Source: Aphanomyces cochlioides (lineage: Eukaryota; Oomycota; Saprolegniomycetes; Saprolegniales; Verrucalvaceae). From it: a DNA stretch of 31,245 nt. Below are positions 1 to 8,559 of the stretch, one piece after another. The notes beneath the pieces were generated by a model that had not been told where the DNA came from, did not search any database, and saw only the letters and a program-made list of their open reading frames with translations. The first letter of the stretch is position 1; every line of letters starts with the position of its first letter. The translations under genes were made by a program, and so were the position numbers. Location: the NCBI GenBank assembly GCA_019828595.1, contig JAHQRK010000087.1:1-31245 (forward strand), written 5' to 3'.

Positions 1-1500
1 GACGTTGTTATCAAACTCGCTGCAATCTGCTGTGGAGCAAATGGCAATTGTGGAAGAGTTTTGCACGGCTTCAGGGGCCCGTCTGAATCGTTCCAAGTGC
101 ATGACCTTGGTTCTCAACGACCATCTCGATCAAGAAGACATCGAAGCAGATGGTTTGCTCAATATCGTACCAACTGGTCAGTGTACGAAATATCTTGGTA
201 TTCTCTTTGGCCATCGACTTTCGGCTGACTCCCAACTTCAAAAACTCAACGACAAATTCATCTCGTCCTTTCAACTATGGGGTAAACGAGCAAGGACATT
301 GCAGGGCCGAAAGCTTATTGCCTCCACGATGTTGCTATCTATGTTGTGGCATGTAACAGCCGTTGTACCTGTGCCTCCTGCTATGGTCGTTACGTGGCAA
401 CAAATGTTAAACAAGTTCATACTTTGCCGCAAGACCCAGCTCGATGAGAGTTACCGTCCCTCAATCCATAGAAGGTGGCAGTACGACAAGCCTTTAGGCT
501 TGGGAATCCCCCACATTGCATCGAGGCTGCGAACACAACGCCTTCTTCGTTTACAGCTCTTTATGTCTGCCGATTCTCCTGGTGAAATCCTGGTGTGGAA
601 GAAACTTGTACAGCGACAATTTAGCCGCACAATACATCAGTTATTCCGAGACAGTCACCCATTCGATTTTCTTACTACCCCCAAATGCAAGCTCCAAGTG
701 GCTTTTGTTCGCGAGCTCCATCCACTGTGGCTTGATACTTGGAAACATTGGTCAGCCACAGACATGAGTAAGCGAATCGGCGTGCCTCCAAATCTCGACA
801 CGGTACTGAACCTCCCGGTATGGCTCACAGCCTACGACGCAATGCACTTCGGCTCTGCTAAGATGTTAGCAAATGTCGTGAAAGATGAAGACATGCGTCT
901 GGTGCCGCCACGGGGCCAAAAATGGTCTCAGATGCCTGAAGGATTTCCTGACCCCACATGGCGCTTGGCCAACAGAGACCATGTTCGTGAACCGAATGTC
1001 GTCGAACAATCCAGCTGCCCAAGTTTGTCTAAACCAGGACGGAGTCATGGACTTTGCCACATTGCCCCGCACAACCGACATTTACAATCAACTCACACGA
1101 ATCTTCGACAAAGTTGTTCGATCGTTTGACATTCGGCAAGGGTCGCCACTGCCTAATGTCCCGACTTGTCAACATCCGTTTACAGCCAGAATCAAGGATG
1201 CTGATTTACCTTTCGAGTCGTGGCCCAGAAAAACGTGGTGCATTTAGCTTACCACGCCCAGACTGAAGCTATACATCCTATGAAGACTACGACAAGAACT
1301 GACAAAGACATAGCAAAGTATATCCGTCTCATTCGTACTGTGTGTAATCTACCTCCACCTGTTCAAGGCGATGTATGGTTTCGATTGCACATGAAGATGT
1401 TACCCGTCAACTCGAGGTTTTCCTATATGCAGATCCAAAACCCTGACGCTATTTGTTGTGTCTATGAAGATTGCTCGGATGTTGAGACTTTCATCATGCC
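1..1500 (+). pseudogene. LINE A1 ORF2, C-terminal fragment of reverse transcriptase
   Basis: This fragment encodes the ORF2 polyprotein from just after the FADD catalytic motif of the reverse transcriptase into the C-terminal zinc-knuckle region. Visible landmarks are SGARLN, KCMTLVLN and KYLGILFGHRL, which are typical downstream RT/thumb motifs of L1/Tx1-like elements, and later VICCVYEDC-type cysteines (AICCVYEDC here). Compared with A2 it has frameshifts near 672 (TTCTTACTACCCCC for TTTCATACTACCC), 707 (one base lost), 900 (two bases lost) and 1228 (one base lost). The last frame runs straight into the CCCCAAA array at 1501, so the zinc knuckle is lost after its second cysteine. It is not functional as it stands. 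The 5' end lies outside the window. Confidence 0.88.
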
Positions 1501-1827
1501 CCAAACCCCAAACCCCCAAACCCCCAAACCCCCAAACCCCAAACCCCCAAACCCCCAAACCCCCAAACCCCCAAACCCCAAACCCCCAAACCCCAAACCC
1601 CCAAACCCCAAACCCCCCCCAAACCCCCAAACCCCAAACCCCCCAAACCCAGAACCCCAAACCCCAAACCCCCAAACCCCCAAACCCCCAAACCCCCAAA
1701 CCCCCAAACCCCCAAACCCCCAAACCCCAAACCCCCAAACCCCCAAACCCCCAAACCCCCCAAACCCCCAAACCCCCAAACCCCCAAACCCCTAAACCCC
1801 TAAACCCCAAACCCCTAAACCCCAAAC
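1501..1827 (+). repeat. CCCCCAAA/CCCCAAA tandem array with CCCTAAA variants
   Basis: About 327 bp are built of irregularly alternating 8-nt CCCCCAAA and 7-nt CCCCAAA units, with a single AGAACCCC interruption near 1650. From about 1790 the last units become CCCCTAAA, matching a TTTAGGG-type telomere-like repeat with an extra C. The array begins exactly where the A1 ORF2 sequence stops. Long open frames through it (Pro/Asn/Lys on one strand, Gly/Leu/Trp on the other) only translate the repeat. It could be a minisatellite, degenerate interstitial telomere-like sequence, or miscalled telomeric reads joined in assembly. Confidence 0.9.
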
Positions 1828-1857
1828 TTCCATGGAACTTCCTCCCCAAAATCCCCC

Positions 1858-1877
1858 TTATCCGGATATCCGGATAA
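1858..1877. repeat. 20-bp perfect palindrome
   Basis: TTATCCGGATATCCGGATAA equals its own reverse complement over all 20 bases and contains two TCCGGA half-sites. Its role is unknown. It lies only about 30 bp beyond the end of the CCCCAAA array. Confidence 0.9.
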
Positions 1878-1980
1878 AGCTGGCAAGCTTCTGAACTGAC
1901 TAACTGATCCCCTCAGTCACTTCATGCTTGCACAATCAGCGACATAACTCACACTGAAGAAGGCAAACGAAAGGACCAAT

Positions 1981-2126
1981 GAAATTAGATTACGAGTGCC
2001 TACAACCAATTAAAACGACCCCTGGGAGGCTCCGCCTCCCAGACCCTCCGGACGCCCTTCGGGCGTGACGCGCTAAAGCGCGTGGTCGCTTCGCTCCGTA
2101 GTTGTAGCGTTAATTTTTAATTCACC
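1981..2126. repeat. hairpin cluster, possible short inverted-repeat (MITE-like) element
   Basis: Three strong hairpins lie almost end to end: 2022-2042 (9-bp stem CTGGGAGGC, 3-nt loop), 2052-2066 (6-bp stem ACGCCC, loop TTC) and 2068-2083 (6-bp stem ACGCGC, loop TAAA). They are bracketed by the inverted heptamers CTACAAC (2000-2006) and GTTGTAG (2101-2107), each lying next to A/T-rich sequence of the kind ATTA...CG. That layout resembles a short non-autonomous element with imperfect terminal inverted repeats. No target duplication is clear and no family is recognised. A structured RNA or a GC-cluster is the alternative. Confidence 0.4.
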
Positions 2127-2180
2127 CCTTTGTGACAAAGCTCGCTTCGCTCGCGTGGTCCCGTCGCCACTCCCTGCTTA

Positions 2181-2196
2181 CCCCCAAACCCCCAAA
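2181..2196 (+). repeat. two CCCCCAAA units at right edge of foreign block
   Basis: Two perfect 8-nt units sit immediately left of the point where A1 rejoins the family A sequence (2199). They have the same orientation and unit as the long array at 1501-1827. Confidence 0.8.
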
Positions 2197-2198
2197 TC

Positions 2199-3259
2199 CC
2201 GACACTCGTCCTTCAAGTCCAGTTACAACTGAAGAACACCAATTTACTCCTGATATGTCCATTTTGAACTCGAGCACCCGCGAATTTGACCCCTTGGGCA
2301 ATGACAATGGATCTCCGCTACCATCCCTCATGGATCTATTGGACGATGTTTCTGTTCCAGCCAGGCCACAAACGAATGCGACAACGGCTGATGCCCCAAC
2401 CAACCGCCCACGCACTCTGCGAATTCCAACCGACGATGATGACATCGATGAAGTGTTGTTTATCGATGACCACCGCGAAGTGGCATCAATGCGAAATCGA
2501 ATTTCAACTATTCAATACCAAGTCAACTGGAAGTTTCAACGCCCGGATGGACTCAACAAAGACTGGTTCGACGAAAAAGACCTCAGCGGGTGTCAAGAAG
2601 CCGTGGCGATGTACCAACGATGGCGACAAGCTGGAGCCCACTTCCTCACGAACACTGGTCTCGCCCCAACGCTTGCTGAATTTCGAGCGATGGATCCTCT
2701 ATGGCTAGAAATTGGCAACAACAGTGACAAATCTTGTCTTGCGGCTGCAATCCGAATCGTTGCTACCAATTTGAATGTCTCCAATTTTGAGCTCAGCGAA
2801 GAAGTCATTTCGGGTTTCAAAGAGGCCCATGGAGTTCCTCAAGACGCGGGCATTCCCCCTTCCAAGATGCATGATTTTCTCAAGCTGGCATACACACATG
2901 GATTCCACTACAACGACGCCATATTCTCCCGTCAACTGCTCAAGCAATCGGTGGGTGATCCAATTCGTGATATCTGTAGAGCGATATTGGATGAGCCTGA
3001 CGGAGAATTCTTGGTTGTTTCTGTCACTGATTCAACATCCCATTGCTGGGTCCTCGCCAAGCGATACAAGCGCTGCATAGACCGAAGTCTATGTATGATC
3101 CAAGACAATGAAAATGTATACCCCCTGGGTCAGATGCCAAGAGTCAGTTTTATCCGACATATTCGCCGTGTTAGCTTACAAACACCGAAGAAATCGAAGT
3201 CCCAACGTCGAAGCGAATCAAGAAAACGAAAAGCCAAATTGATTTCCAATTCAGCCTAG
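2199..3259 (+). pseudogene. LINE A1 ORF3, 5'-truncated (chromodomain-like plus cysteine-protease-like)
   Basis: The reading frame is open from the junction to the stop at 3257-3259 and is nearly identical to residues 53-404 of the complete ORF3 at 19998-21212. Two substitutions are evident: DGLNKD for DGLDKD and EIGNNSD for EIGYNSD. The chromodomain-like stretch, the candidate catalytic Cys (DKSCLAAA), His (TSHCWVL) and Asp (MIQDNE), and the basic tail are all kept. The native start codon and about 52 N-terminal residues are replaced by the foreign block. An upstream ATG at 2132 is in frame but lies in unrelated sequence, so any product from it would be a chimera. Confidence 0.85.
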
Positions 3260-3337
3260 CAGTTGGAAATGGGATGAGCCTTCGGGCAATATTAGTTTGT
3301 AGTTTACATTAACTACAAATAGACTCCCCATTGACAT
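3260..3337 (+). other. LINE A1 3' UTR and terminal stem-loop
   Basis: The 78-nt 3' end is identical to 21213-21290. It holds GGAAATGGGATGAGCC, GGCAATATTAGT, and a 9-bp stem (TTTGTAGTT with AACTACAAA), and it ends in CCCCATTGACAT next to the target. There is no poly(A) tail. I infer it is the RNA end recognised for target-primed reverse transcription. Confidence 0.75.
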
Positions 3338-3352
3338 TGAGCTATAGAGGAT
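3338..3352 (-). repeat. target-site duplication, tRNA-Asn 5' end (left side of S2 copy 1)
   Basis: On the minus strand this reads ATCCTCTATAGCTCA, which is bases 1-14 of tRNA-Asn plus the base before it. It marks the 3' flank of A1. The rest of that tRNA should lie beyond the 5' end of A1, outside the window. Confidence 0.88.
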
Positions 3353-4233
3353 TCCATACTATCGTATACCCACCGTGCCACACATACACTCATACAATCC
3401 TTTCCACTGCAAACAACCACCACGGACACAGACATTATGCACATCGTAACCAAACACACGTCAATCAAAACAAACACTTTACACTCCAATCTCTCCACAA
3501 AAACACGATTCGACCAATGGACATCAAAATTTCACATGGACATGATACCCGTCTAAAATACGCGAGCAGTTCCGATTTTGACTCTTCTTCGGATCGAAAT
3601 CTTGTCCGAAACAAAGTTTCGTGCGGTACATCGACTTATTGAGAGCATATCAGTCTCCTGCTCGCGCAAGGAATGGGAGGGTATATCCTCAATACTCCGC
3701 AGAACAAATTCATAGGTTTCCATGAAACAAAAATATACCTGGTAAACACATGTTCAATCAGAATATCAATCATATTTCCATTCGGCACAACATTAAATTC
3801 TTTTCACTAAACAACAGCAAAGCTACACCAACTGTTTATCGTACTCAATCCATCAAGCAACATCGCTCAACTTGTTTCAAACAGTTCATATCATCTTGAT
3901 TGGACTTGATTTTGTTTCACATTCTACAGAAATGGTGGTAGTGTTTTCGAGGCTTTCTGAATAGGATGTTTTTGACAGTCATGAAAGTGTATAATTCTTG
4001 TTCCATGTGCTGGTGTAGATTGTCGAAGTGAAGGTCTCGAGTTTATCAACAATGTTTTATCTGAGAGAAGCGTCGGTGTGCCTGGTGACGTAGTTTCTCT
4101 GTATAAATGTGTCGATATTCGGAGAAGCGAGTGGTGACTACGACGGTGACATGATGCACGGGTGTGATATGGATTGTCATTGTAGGTATTGTATGAGTGT
4201 ATGTTTGAAACGGTGAGGGAAGTATAGTATGGA
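3353..4233. repeat. divergent intergenic spacer S2, copy 1
   Basis: This spacer of about 880 bp lies between two tRNA-Asn 5' ends facing away from each other and is nearly identical to 21306-22187 and 23275-24156. Its ends are inverted repeats (TTCCATACTAT at the left, ATAGTATGGAA at the right), continuing the palindromic layout of the tRNA flanks. I see no convincing protein gene: short frames of 60-103 codons at 3331-3642 and 4046-4249 have no recognisable features. Both tRNA sites bordering this copy are occupied, by A1 on the left and B1 on the right. Confidence 0.85.
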
Positions 4234-4248
4234 ATCCTCTATAGCTCA
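4234..4248 (+). repeat. target-site duplication, tRNA-Asn 5' end (3' flank of B1)
   Basis: ATCCTCTATAGCTCA follows the native upstream flank GTATAGTATGGA. The same flank at 22176-22187 leads into an intact tRNA, which makes that locus the empty-site control for this insertion. Confidence 0.9.
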
Positions 4249-4405
4249 CTGCAATGGGGAGGTATATTAATAGACTTTCAATATCTACTAATACTAATAT
4301 TGCCTACTAACGGCTCATCCCACTTCCAAATGCTTCAGCAGATTTTCTACTTTGGGCTTTGGAGTACAGCGATTTTTGACTTGTTGAATAAATACTTGGG
4401 GCTTG
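4249..4405 (-). other. LINE B1 3' UTR with conserved terminal module
   Basis: In element sense this region holds GGAAGTGGGATGAGCC and GGCAATATTAGT, then a 10-bp stem (TATTAGTAGA with TCTATTAATA, one G-U pair), and ends CTCCCCATTGCAG. The order matches the family A 3' end while the stem sequences differ. This is probably the recognition site for the element's own reverse transcriptase. Confidence 0.72.
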
Positions 4406-7400
4406 TTAATTTGGGGCTGAAGGTTGGAGCGCGAGCAAAGTCGGGTACTTGGCTACCAGTGGGCGATAGACAGGTTGTCTATGCAAAGTATTGATTGCTG
4501 AAATTGCTTCCACTCGTTGAGGGCTGTCAACTTCTTGGAGGCGAAGCCATCTGCGGATCGATGCATGCCATCGGATGAAGCTGACTTCTTGCCAAATTTC
4601 TGGCGGAGGCGGCTCCTTCGATTCGAACTTGGCGGCGTTGTGCGTTGTCCAAATATAGTGAAGGTTGGAAGCACACAGAAGAGCCCAGAGCACAAACAGT
4701 ATGTCTTGAAGCTGGCTACCGCGTTCGTTGACTTGAAAGCGGTCGATGTTGGTGATGGCAGTCCAATCGAAATTGACACCGAAGCATCGCCAAGCGGTCG
4801 CGTGAAAACGCCAAAGGGGATACACGCGAGAGCAGGTGTGGAAGGCGTGGTGTTGGTCCTCCGGTGCGTCGCAATTGGTATAGACACAGCAAATTACGTC
4901 TGGCTGCTGAGGTTGCAAGTAGAACAAGCGCGAGTTGACAGGCAGCATGTTGAACAACAGTCGAAACCAAACGTCGCCATGGAGGGGAGGCGGCCAACGG
5001 CATGTTTTGCGGATGAGTCGCACGTAGGTCGCAATATCTTGTTGCTCGACGCGGGACGATGTCGCCACTGGGTGCGGTTTTCCATCCGAAGGGGCGTGAT
5101 GCGCCAAACGTGATACGAGTCGCTTGGGCCAACGCTCGAAGGATAGCAATTGATCTTTGAAAAGTGCCTTGAAAGGGTGACTTGTTGTATCGATATCGGT
5201 CAAAGCAGTTCCAGTTCGAACGCCAGACGTGCGGAGGACTTGGTCGAATATCTTGGTGAGGTGGCTATAAACTTGACCAGCACGTTCGGGTGCTGCAAAT
5301 CCCATCGCGCCGTTCGCTTGTAACGTCACTTGTGCCGCACGGTTGTTGGATGACAGTCGATCAATAAACGCAGCTCTTGTAGGCCATGTCCCTTGCCGTG
5401 TCAAGAAGTCTTTGAGGCAGTGGAAACCGTTTTGAGACGCATGTCTACACCATCGACGACACAGAGCAGTCTTCACGACATTTGATGTAGCACCCGCAGG
5501 ACCAACTTGCAGAGCGGGGTAGGATGTCAGCCACACGGGGAGGTTCAAAAGTTCTTCGAGGCTTGGTGGCGAAGCGGTTCGCTTGGCCATAGGTGTGGCG
5601 GCCCATTGATGCCAAATGTCGTGCCAAAGAGGATGCAGCTCCCACAAAAACAACCACTTGGAGCTGTGGTTGGGGAAGTACGTGAGAAAGTCGAACGGGT
5701 GGGTGTCGCGATACAGCTTGTTCATGACACGGGAAAATTGTCTCTTGACAAGCAACTTCCATGGGGCAAATGTGTTGGGTGAATTGGGCTGCATCAAGAG
5801 TTGGAGCCGCAGCAGTCGCTGAGTCCGAAGCTTCGAAGCCACATGCGGAATACCGAGGCCGAGTTTTTGATCGAACTGCCACTTGCGGCAAATAGTTGAG
5901 CGATGATGGTCGGTGATTTGCGTCTTCCGACCAAGGATGTACTTGTTGACCATTCTTTGCCAAACGGCAACCATCGTTGGAGGCACATACACTGCAGCCG
6001 TGACATGCCATAACAACGACAACAACATGGTCGATACGATGAGTTTGCGGCCTTGGATGGTTCGCGCACGACTTCCCCACGTTTGAAACGCAGCCAGAAA
6101 CTTGTCGTTCAGTTGCTGGACTTGAAAATCGCGCGGCAGTCGGTGGCCAAAGAGAATACCAAGGTATTTCACTGGCTTCTCGCTCGGCAAGACGTTCAAG
6201 AGGCCACCATCGTCGATGTCTTCGATATCGAGATTGTTGTTGAGCGCCAAAGTCATGCACTTGGCAACGTTGAGACGAGCTCCAGACACAGAGCAAAAGT
6301 CTTCGACAATTGCCATTTGCTCGACCGCCGCTTGGAGGGATGACGAGAGTAGAGTCGTGTCGTCGGCAAAGTAGATGCTCGTCAGTGAGTCTCCATTTGG
6401 AAGGGGAATACCAAAATCAGGAGATCCGCGTAGCATTTCGCCGAGTGGCTCGAGGTAAAGTACGAAGAGCATGCACGATAGGGGGCAACCTTGCTTGACT
6501 CCGCGGGTAGGCCGTATGGTAGGGCCAAGACCGTCGTTGAAAATGATCTGGACCAGAGGCGTATTGTAAAGCAACTGAACCCAAGACACAAATGTGGGAC
6601 CGATGTTCATCTCCTTGAGTACGTCGGAGAGAAAGCCTTGGTCAACCATATCGTATGCCTTGGAAAAGTCGAGAAACGTCGCGTAGTAGTCGTGGTCTTC
6701 ATTGGTACAGAAAGTCTGCAATGCTTGTACCAGCATCACGTGGTCGTGCAAGCGACGGCCAGGGACAAAACCAGCTTGGCTTGGGTGAGCGAGGTATGGG
6801 GCAACTTGTGCAAGACGGTAGGCCAGCGCCCGCGATAGAATCTTGACTTCAACCGACATGAGAGTAATCGGCCGATAGTTGCCAGGGTCGCCTCTGTCTC
6901 CAGCCTTGAACAAGAGCGCCACTGCACTTCGGCGTTGTTGGAGCAGGAGGTGACCGTGATGGGTGAGTTGGTAGTTGAACACCTTGAGCAGGATTTGGGC
7001 GAATACGTCCGGGGAGACTTGAAAGAAAGCTGCAGGCCAGCCGTCTGAACCAGGAGACTTGTTCGGGTTCATAGACTTGAGCGCGCCGCACAGGTCTTCC
7101 GCCGTGAGAGGACTTTCCAGAGCGTCGCGCTGTTCTTGAGTGAGACGTCGAGTAATGGCTCGAATGATAGCTCGGCGACGGGCCCGATTCAACGGTGGTT
7201 GGTCTCTTGGAGTGACCATGATGTTTTTCCAATGAGACGTAAAACCAGCCTTGACTTCAGACGGGTCAGTCGACGTTGCACCGTTGATTGTCACGGACGA
7301 GAGCGGCACTTTGATCCCCTTGGGTCGACGAAAACAGTGACTGGTACCTCGCTCGTTGACGTTGGCGTGAAAGTCGAATTGCTGATCCAGGTTGAACTGT

Positions 7401-8559
7401 CGGTACTCGCTGCGGGCAGTGTCAAGGGCTTGACGGGCGGTATTAACAATGGATGTCTCAACGAGTCCCATGTCGAATGCTCGGCGGGAAGTAAGCCACT
7501 TCATCTTGAGGCTGTTGAGTGTGTACTTCATCGAGTCAATGTACTGGCGATGACTGACTTGGAGACGCTTCTTCATTCTCTTCAACCAGCCGTACCACTT
7601 TGCGCCAAAGTTTTGAGTGTCGTCTGCGCGCATCTCGTCCAAAAGTTGATTGGCTTCGGCCTTGATCGCTGCGACTACTTGAGGGTTCTTTAAGAGCTCA
7701 CGGGGAGGCGCCAGTAACTTCGGTCGGGAGCTCGCTGCTCGCAGGAGAGGACCACTTTGTGTTCCATGTGGTCGCCTGCAAAGCTGCTTGGGGAATAGCT
7801 TGAACGTGCGTACGTTTGAGCGACGATATCTTGGTCCACAAACAGGTAGTCGAGGCGGTTGCTTCGACCAGGGCCGCTGTAAACGCGCTCGTTGGGGTGG
7901 TGCATCCTCCACGCATCGATAACACCAAGTGCTGAAAGCCAGGCAATGCATTCCGCCTTACCAGCGTTGTGGTCTTGGCGAGGTCGAGTCGCGTCCAGAT
8001 GCTCCTCCAGGGGTAAGTTGAAATCGCCTCCGACAAAGTGAATGCTGTCGTCTTCAAAGTCGCGAGGCAGATCGTCGAAAAACGGTGCTCGAGAGTGAGC
8101 GATAACCGGGGCATAGACGTTGTGAAAGTACACAGGAACGCCGTCCCACTGAGTTCGAACAACCATGTATCTTCCAGGTCGGTCATGGGTGGTCAAGTGT
8201 TGCAGGTCGAGGAATCCAGGCATGGATCCATGGAAATACGATGCCACACCGCAGCGCCGATTGTTGAGTGAGTCGACGCGATCAGTGCGGAGATCGTTGG
8301 TGAAGAGCTTGTATTTGCCAACGCCTACTTCGTTGTTGAGGTGGAGTTGGAAGGTTTCGAGATGTTTGATGTTATTGATTTTGGTTTCTTGAAAGAAAAC
8401 GGCTTGGGTCGGAATTTGGAGTCGCCGCGCCACAAGATGTCCGTTGTCTTTCAGCCCATTGAGGTTGGCAGTGGTCAGTTCGAGTATGGGGAACTTGGTG
8501 AAGAGACCGGCCGCGACCACCTTAGCCACGGAACGCGACAGACGTTGCGTTCGCAACAT
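4406..8559 (-). pseudogene. LINE B1 ORF2: APE endonuclease, reverse transcriptase, CCHC zinc knuckle (one frameshift)
   Basis: ORF2 nicks the target and reverse transcribes the element RNA. From ATG at 8559 it starts with an APE-type endonuclease (ANLNGL, QETK, GGDFN, SNRLDY and AGDHMEH at about residues 32-266). The RT follows, with NKSPGSDGW near 500, LDFSKAYD near 630, GVKQGCPLS near 690 and the YFADD catalytic motif near 730. A C-x4-C-x7-H-x4-C zinc knuckle lies near 1225-1243. One G is missing in a G run near 7706, shifting the frame between endonuclease and RT. Restoring its length gives 4155 nt (1384 residues), the same as corrected B2. The start overlaps the ORF1 end by 38 nt. The domain order fits the L1/Tx1 group. 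The single homopolymer indel could be a sequencing error. Confidence 0.9.

Larger units (their letters stand above)
1828..2198. other. foreign segment inside A1, unrelated to the LINE
   Basis: This segment follows the CCCCAAA array and precedes the point where family A sequence resumes (2199, inside ORF3). It has no counterpart elsewhere in the window and no convincing gene. It contains a 20-bp palindrome (1858-1877), a hairpin-rich stretch (1981-2126), and two more CCCCCAAA units (2181-2196) at its right edge. The foreign block is therefore bounded by the same repeat on both sides. I infer either an inserted repeat cassette or a mis-joined contig. Confidence 0.75.
1..3337 (+). mobile_element. 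LINE family A, copy A1 (3' part, interrupted)
   Basis: This is the 3' portion of a family A non-LTR retrotransposon. It enters the window just after the reverse transcriptase FADD motif and runs to a 3' end that joins the antisense tRNA-Asn 5' end at 3338. Bases 1-1500 match 17849-19348 of copy A2, and 2199-3337 match 20152-21290, both nearly base for base. The stretch 1501-2198 is unrelated to the element and replaces about 800 nt of it. At three sites where A2 has stop codons, A1 keeps sense codons (TCA at 11-13, TGG near 477, CAA near 537), so A1 is less decayed there. It carries its own small indels near 672, 707, 900 and 1228. Confidence 0.9.

Noticed and set aside
1501..1827. A true chromosome-end telomere
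   Set aside because: The array is internal, irregular in unit length and mostly CCCCCAAA rather than CCCTAAA, with LINE sequence on both sides.
1220..1877. Long open frames with Pro-Asn-Lys or Gly-Leu-Trp repeats on both strands
   Set aside because: They are translations of the CCCCCAAA/CCCCAAA array in several frames and show no start or domain context.
2132..3259. A separate host gene starting at ATG 2132
   Set aside because: The first 22 or so codons lie in the foreign block; from 2199 it is the family A ORF3, so the upstream start is accidental.
3331..3642. 103-codon ORF at the left edge of S2, present in two copies
   Set aside because: It begins in the LINE 3' end and target site and runs into spacer; conservation only reflects duplication of the DNA.
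5445..6296. 283-codon minus-strand frame inside B1 (and its B2 twin at 25367-26218)
   Set aside because: It overlaps the RT/ORF2 frame, which has clear motifs; this alternative frame has no recognisable features and shadows the real gene.
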